A stretch of DNA of 64,000 nt from Cercospora beticola (Eukaryota > Ascomycota > Dothideomycetes > Mycosphaerellales > Mycosphaerellaceae). Shown here in pieces: positions 63,727 to 64,000 of the stretch. Below the pieces are notes generated by a model. That model worked only from the letters and a program-made list of their open reading frames with translations, had not been told where the DNA came from and made no database searches. The stretch covers positions 1,550,001-1,614,000 of the forward strand of contig NC_088941.1 in the NCBI RefSeq assembly GCF_033473495.1. The letters are read 5' to 3'. How positions within the stretch are numbered: position 1 is the stretch's first letter; each line of letters opens with the position of its first letter. The translations under genes were made by a program, and so were the position numbers.

Positions 63727-64000
63727 ATGAAACGAAGGACAAAGACAGAAAATGTGGACCTGACGCTACCAGCTTCCGACGTCGCCAACTTCTCGTTCCT
63801 TCAGCTAGAGGCTGTCACGATCAGTGTTCCGGACGGCAGTTCTCCACGTATGCAGACTCGATGGCGCTTCCAGAAGATCGATGCTCGAAGTGTTCGCTGT
63901 ATATCCGGTCGCCTGGTGGTCAGTACATGCCATCGCGAGAGTCGGTGGAACCTGGCATCAATCGACGAGTCTGGCTCGAAAGAGGCCTCGACAATTTCTC
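63727..64000 (+). CDS. possible partial ORF running off the right edge
   Basis: ATG 63727 opens a frame of 91 codons with no stop before the window ends. The product begins MKRRTKTENVDLTLPASDV and has no recognised domain in the visible part. It may be the start of a gene that continues right, but a chance frame of this size cannot be excluded. Confidence 0.3.
   Translation, partial: MKRRTKTENVDLTLPASDVANFSFLQLEAVTISVPDGSSPRMQTRWRFQKIDARSVRCISGRLVVSTCHRESRWNLASIDESGSKEASTIS

Overview
The window is a 64 kb nuclear stretch of a filamentous ascomycete. Several genes carry short spliceosomal introns (about 50-100 nt, GT...AG). The gene families are typical of Pezizomycotina: HET-domain protein, AA11 chitin monooxygenase, asco-laccase, HsbA-like protein, DUF3433 membrane protein, 2EXR/F-box proteins and T5orf172 protein. 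The overall flavour (compact genes, about 50% GC, many small F-box-like and disordered proteins) suggests Dothideomycetes, perhaps Mycosphaerellales; that placement is inference. No rRNA, tRNA, CRISPR array or intact transposon was recognised.

Layout. 0.5-7 kb: three tandem paralogous DEDDh 3'-5' exonuclease-like genes with an F-box gene between the first two; the first copy has lost most catalytic residues. 7.5-10.5 kb: a microsomal P450, tail to tail with a spliced seven-helix membrane protein. 11.4-18.7 kb: a 2EXR/F-box-like protein, a secreted lipocalin-fold (AttH/kievitone hydratase-like) protein, an HsbA-like secreted protein with a one-base frameshift, and a small membrane protein. 18.9-26 kb: a T5orf172 protein, a coiled-coil/ankyrin protein and a HET protein with an internal SH3 domain. 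26-31 kb: secreted GH16 and GH105 enzymes (convergent) and a 3-dehydroshikimate dehydratase-like enzyme with a possible mitochondrial presequence. 31-34 kb: divergent splicing genes, SF3A3/Prp9 and eIF4A3/Fal1. 34.6-42.3 kb: a small spliced hypothetical gene, three disordered or unrecognised proteins and an Old Yellow Enzyme. 42.8-50.7 kb: ribosomal protein uL4, a small Cys-rich ORF, a large DUF3433 membrane protein and an AA11 monooxygenase. 50.7-64 kb: a 4 kb intergenic space, calcineurin A, an F-box-like protein, a 2.9 kb empty region, an asco-laccase and an ORF running off the right edge.

How the genes work together. Housekeeping genes (uL4, SF3A3, eIF4A3, calcineurin A) are interspersed with accessory genes for the outside of the cell (GH16, GH105, AA11, laccase, HsbA-like, lipocalin). 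There is no polyketide or peptide synthase, so no secondary-metabolite cluster is proposed. The two most unusual signals are the tandem DEDDh array with a pseudoenzyme member, and a recurrent flip of coding-strand base skew (C-rich, then G-rich) about 260-400 nt after the start codon in at least five unrelated genes. All intron models were made by eye from splice consensus, reading phase and family similarity; no search or alignment program was run.
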